DNA of 7,433 nucleotides from NCBI GenBank assembly GCA_030596465.1, contig JAUVJW010000088.1:1-7433 (forward strand), read 5' to 3'. Below are positions 6,857 to 7,433 of this stretch, piece after piece. Below the pieces are notes generated by a model. It saw nothing but the letters and a program-made list of their open reading frames with translations, had not been told where the DNA came from and did no database searches. Numbering within the stretch: the stretch's first letter is position 1; each line of letters starts with the position of its first letter. The DNA comes from Candidatus Fermentibacteraceae bacterium. Its GTDB lineage: Bacteria > Fermentibacterota > Fermentibacteria > Fermentibacterales > JCC-6. The translations under genes were made by a program, and so were the position numbers.

Positions 6857-6933
6857 TCATAAAGCATACATGCCTGTTTGCAATGACAGGAAGGCTCCAG
6901 ACGCTCGCGCTCGATTGGAGATGTGATTTCCGA

Positions 6934-7433
6934 ATGACAAGATTATCAAGACCGGCTGACACTGCGAGGAACAGAATTATCGCCTCAGTTCTGTTGTTTC
7001 TGGTGCCACTCTCGGTATACATTTCAGGCTCCACATATCTGGGATCAGGAGATACTGCGGCATCGGAACTTCTTGCGGTAACTCTTGTTCGCGAAGGCAA
7101 TTTTGACTTCAACGAATTTTTCGACGAAGGCGAGGAAATGCCCTATTCCTTCACTTTTTCCGGGAGCAGAGTAGTTAATCTCTATTCCGTCGTTGCCGGT
7201 ATGATGAATGTACCGGTGTTTTTCGCTGCGGATCTGGCCGGTATAGATATAGAGGAAAAATTGCTATTCCTGAATCTGCTGTCCATGTCGCTTATCGCCG
7301 CGCTTTCAACGGTTTTGATGTTCCATATTCTGCTCAGGAAGAAATTTTCATTCGGGCTTTCTGTGTTTCTTGCCGCGGTATTTGCGTTCGGCACTCTTGT
7401 ATGGAGCGTAACTGCAAGGGGAACATGGCAGCA
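6934..7433 (+). CDS. Multi-spanning membrane protein, GT-C glycosyltransferase-like, N-terminal part (3' end outside window)
   Basis: The frame runs open from ATG 6934 to the right edge with no stop, giving 166 residues plus two bases. Seen: a short basic N-terminus, a hydrophobic segment at about 14-32, a loop with GSGDTAASELLAVTLVREG and FDFNEFF, then hydrophobic segments at about 82-102, 110-134 and 139-159, ending at a VTARGTWQ stretch. Family knowledge: a GDT...L...LVREGN(F/L)D motif in the first external loop, and an S..(S/A)RG.WQH motif several helices later, occur in large bacterial membrane proteins of the GT-C (dolichyl-phosphate-mannose mannosyltransferase-like) type, which move sugars from polyprenyl-phosphate donors at the outer face of the membrane. 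D40 could be the loop acid. The donor and acceptor are unknown. The start has a weakly placed GGAG (6917-6920, 13 bases away). An in-frame ATG at 6883 is an alternative but lacks a ribosome site. The gene is divergent from the kinase; a functional link is not evident. Confidence 0.72.
   Translation, partial: MTRLSRPADTARNRIIASVLLFLVPLSVYISGSTYLGSGDTAASELLAVTLVREGNFDFNEFFDEGEEMPYSFTFSGSRVVNLYSVVAGMMNVPVFFAADLAGIDIEEKLLFLNLLSMSLIAALSTVLMFHILLRKKFSFGLSVFLAAVFAFGTLVWSVTARGTWQ

Noticed and set aside
6781..6873. Short palindromes ATACAAGTAT (6781-6790) and GCATACATGC (6864-6873)
   Set aside because: Four-base arms with two-base centres are expected by chance in a region of this length, with no further support.
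6699..7112. Minus-strand open frame of 137 residues over the divergent region and membrane-protein start
   Set aside because: It runs antisense to the membrane protein and through the kinase promoter and ribosome site, and its sequence shows no domain or sensible N-terminus.
1..7433. CRISPR array, tRNA/rRNA genes, insertion sequence or integrase
   Set aside because: No regularly spaced direct repeats, no tRNA-like cloverleaf and no transposase or integrase motifs were seen on either strand.

Overview
The window appears to be bacterial chromosomal DNA of roughly balanced base composition. It has short intergenic gaps, GTG/TTG-type starts and good Shine-Dalgarno sites. It carries two large cytosolic signalling proteins rich in tetratricopeptide repeats (TPR). 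That protein style, together with a saccharopine-dehydrogenase-family enzyme and a GT-C-like membrane protein, suits an uncultured, deeply branching Gram-negative-type bacterium. The phylum cannot be fixed from this sequence, and I see no phage, transposon, CRISPR or RNA gene.

Layout, left to right. (1) Positions 3-656 (+) hold the C-terminal part of a saccharopine/lysine-6-dehydrogenase-family oxidoreductase; its start lies off the left edge. (2) At 673-3771 (+), 16 bases downstream and probably in the same operon, is a 1032-residue class III adenylate cyclase joined to a signalling AAA-type ATPase and TPRs, the architecture of 'soluble' adenylyl cyclase. (3) At 3772-4095 there is no intact gene. 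This stretch carries, on the minus strand, an orphan piece of a CHASE3 sensor domain (3781-4065) without membrane segments or output domain. It sits in the same reading frame as the kinase upstream of it, just past that kinase's stop codon. (4) At 4096-6675 (-), possibly starting at 6714, is a soluble hybrid histidine kinase: TPR array, PAS, HisKA, HATPase, receiver. (5) At about 6715-6933 is a divergent control region with a near-consensus sigma-70 promoter for the kinase. A 15-bp inverted repeat overlaps its -35 box. (6) From 6934 (+) to the right edge runs the N-terminal part of a multi-spanning membrane protein of GT-C glycosyltransferase type; it has no stop in the window.

How they may work together. 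The cyclase and the kinase are transcribed towards each other, both lack membrane segments, and both carry TPR modules of the same roughly 40-residue kind. An inferred picture is two cytosolic sensing proteins, one making cAMP and one feeding a phosphorelay, with inputs set by TPR- or PAS-bound partners or ligands. No DNA-binding output protein or separate HPt protein is encoded here, so the downstream targets are unknown.

The points most worth a second look are the CHASE3 remnant and the near-perfect inverted repeats flanking it, the kinase start (no ATG or GTG in frame after the promoter, but a good ribosome site before an ATT codon), the operator-like repeat on the kinase promoter, and the sAC-like cyclase encoded beside a metabolic dehydrogenase.
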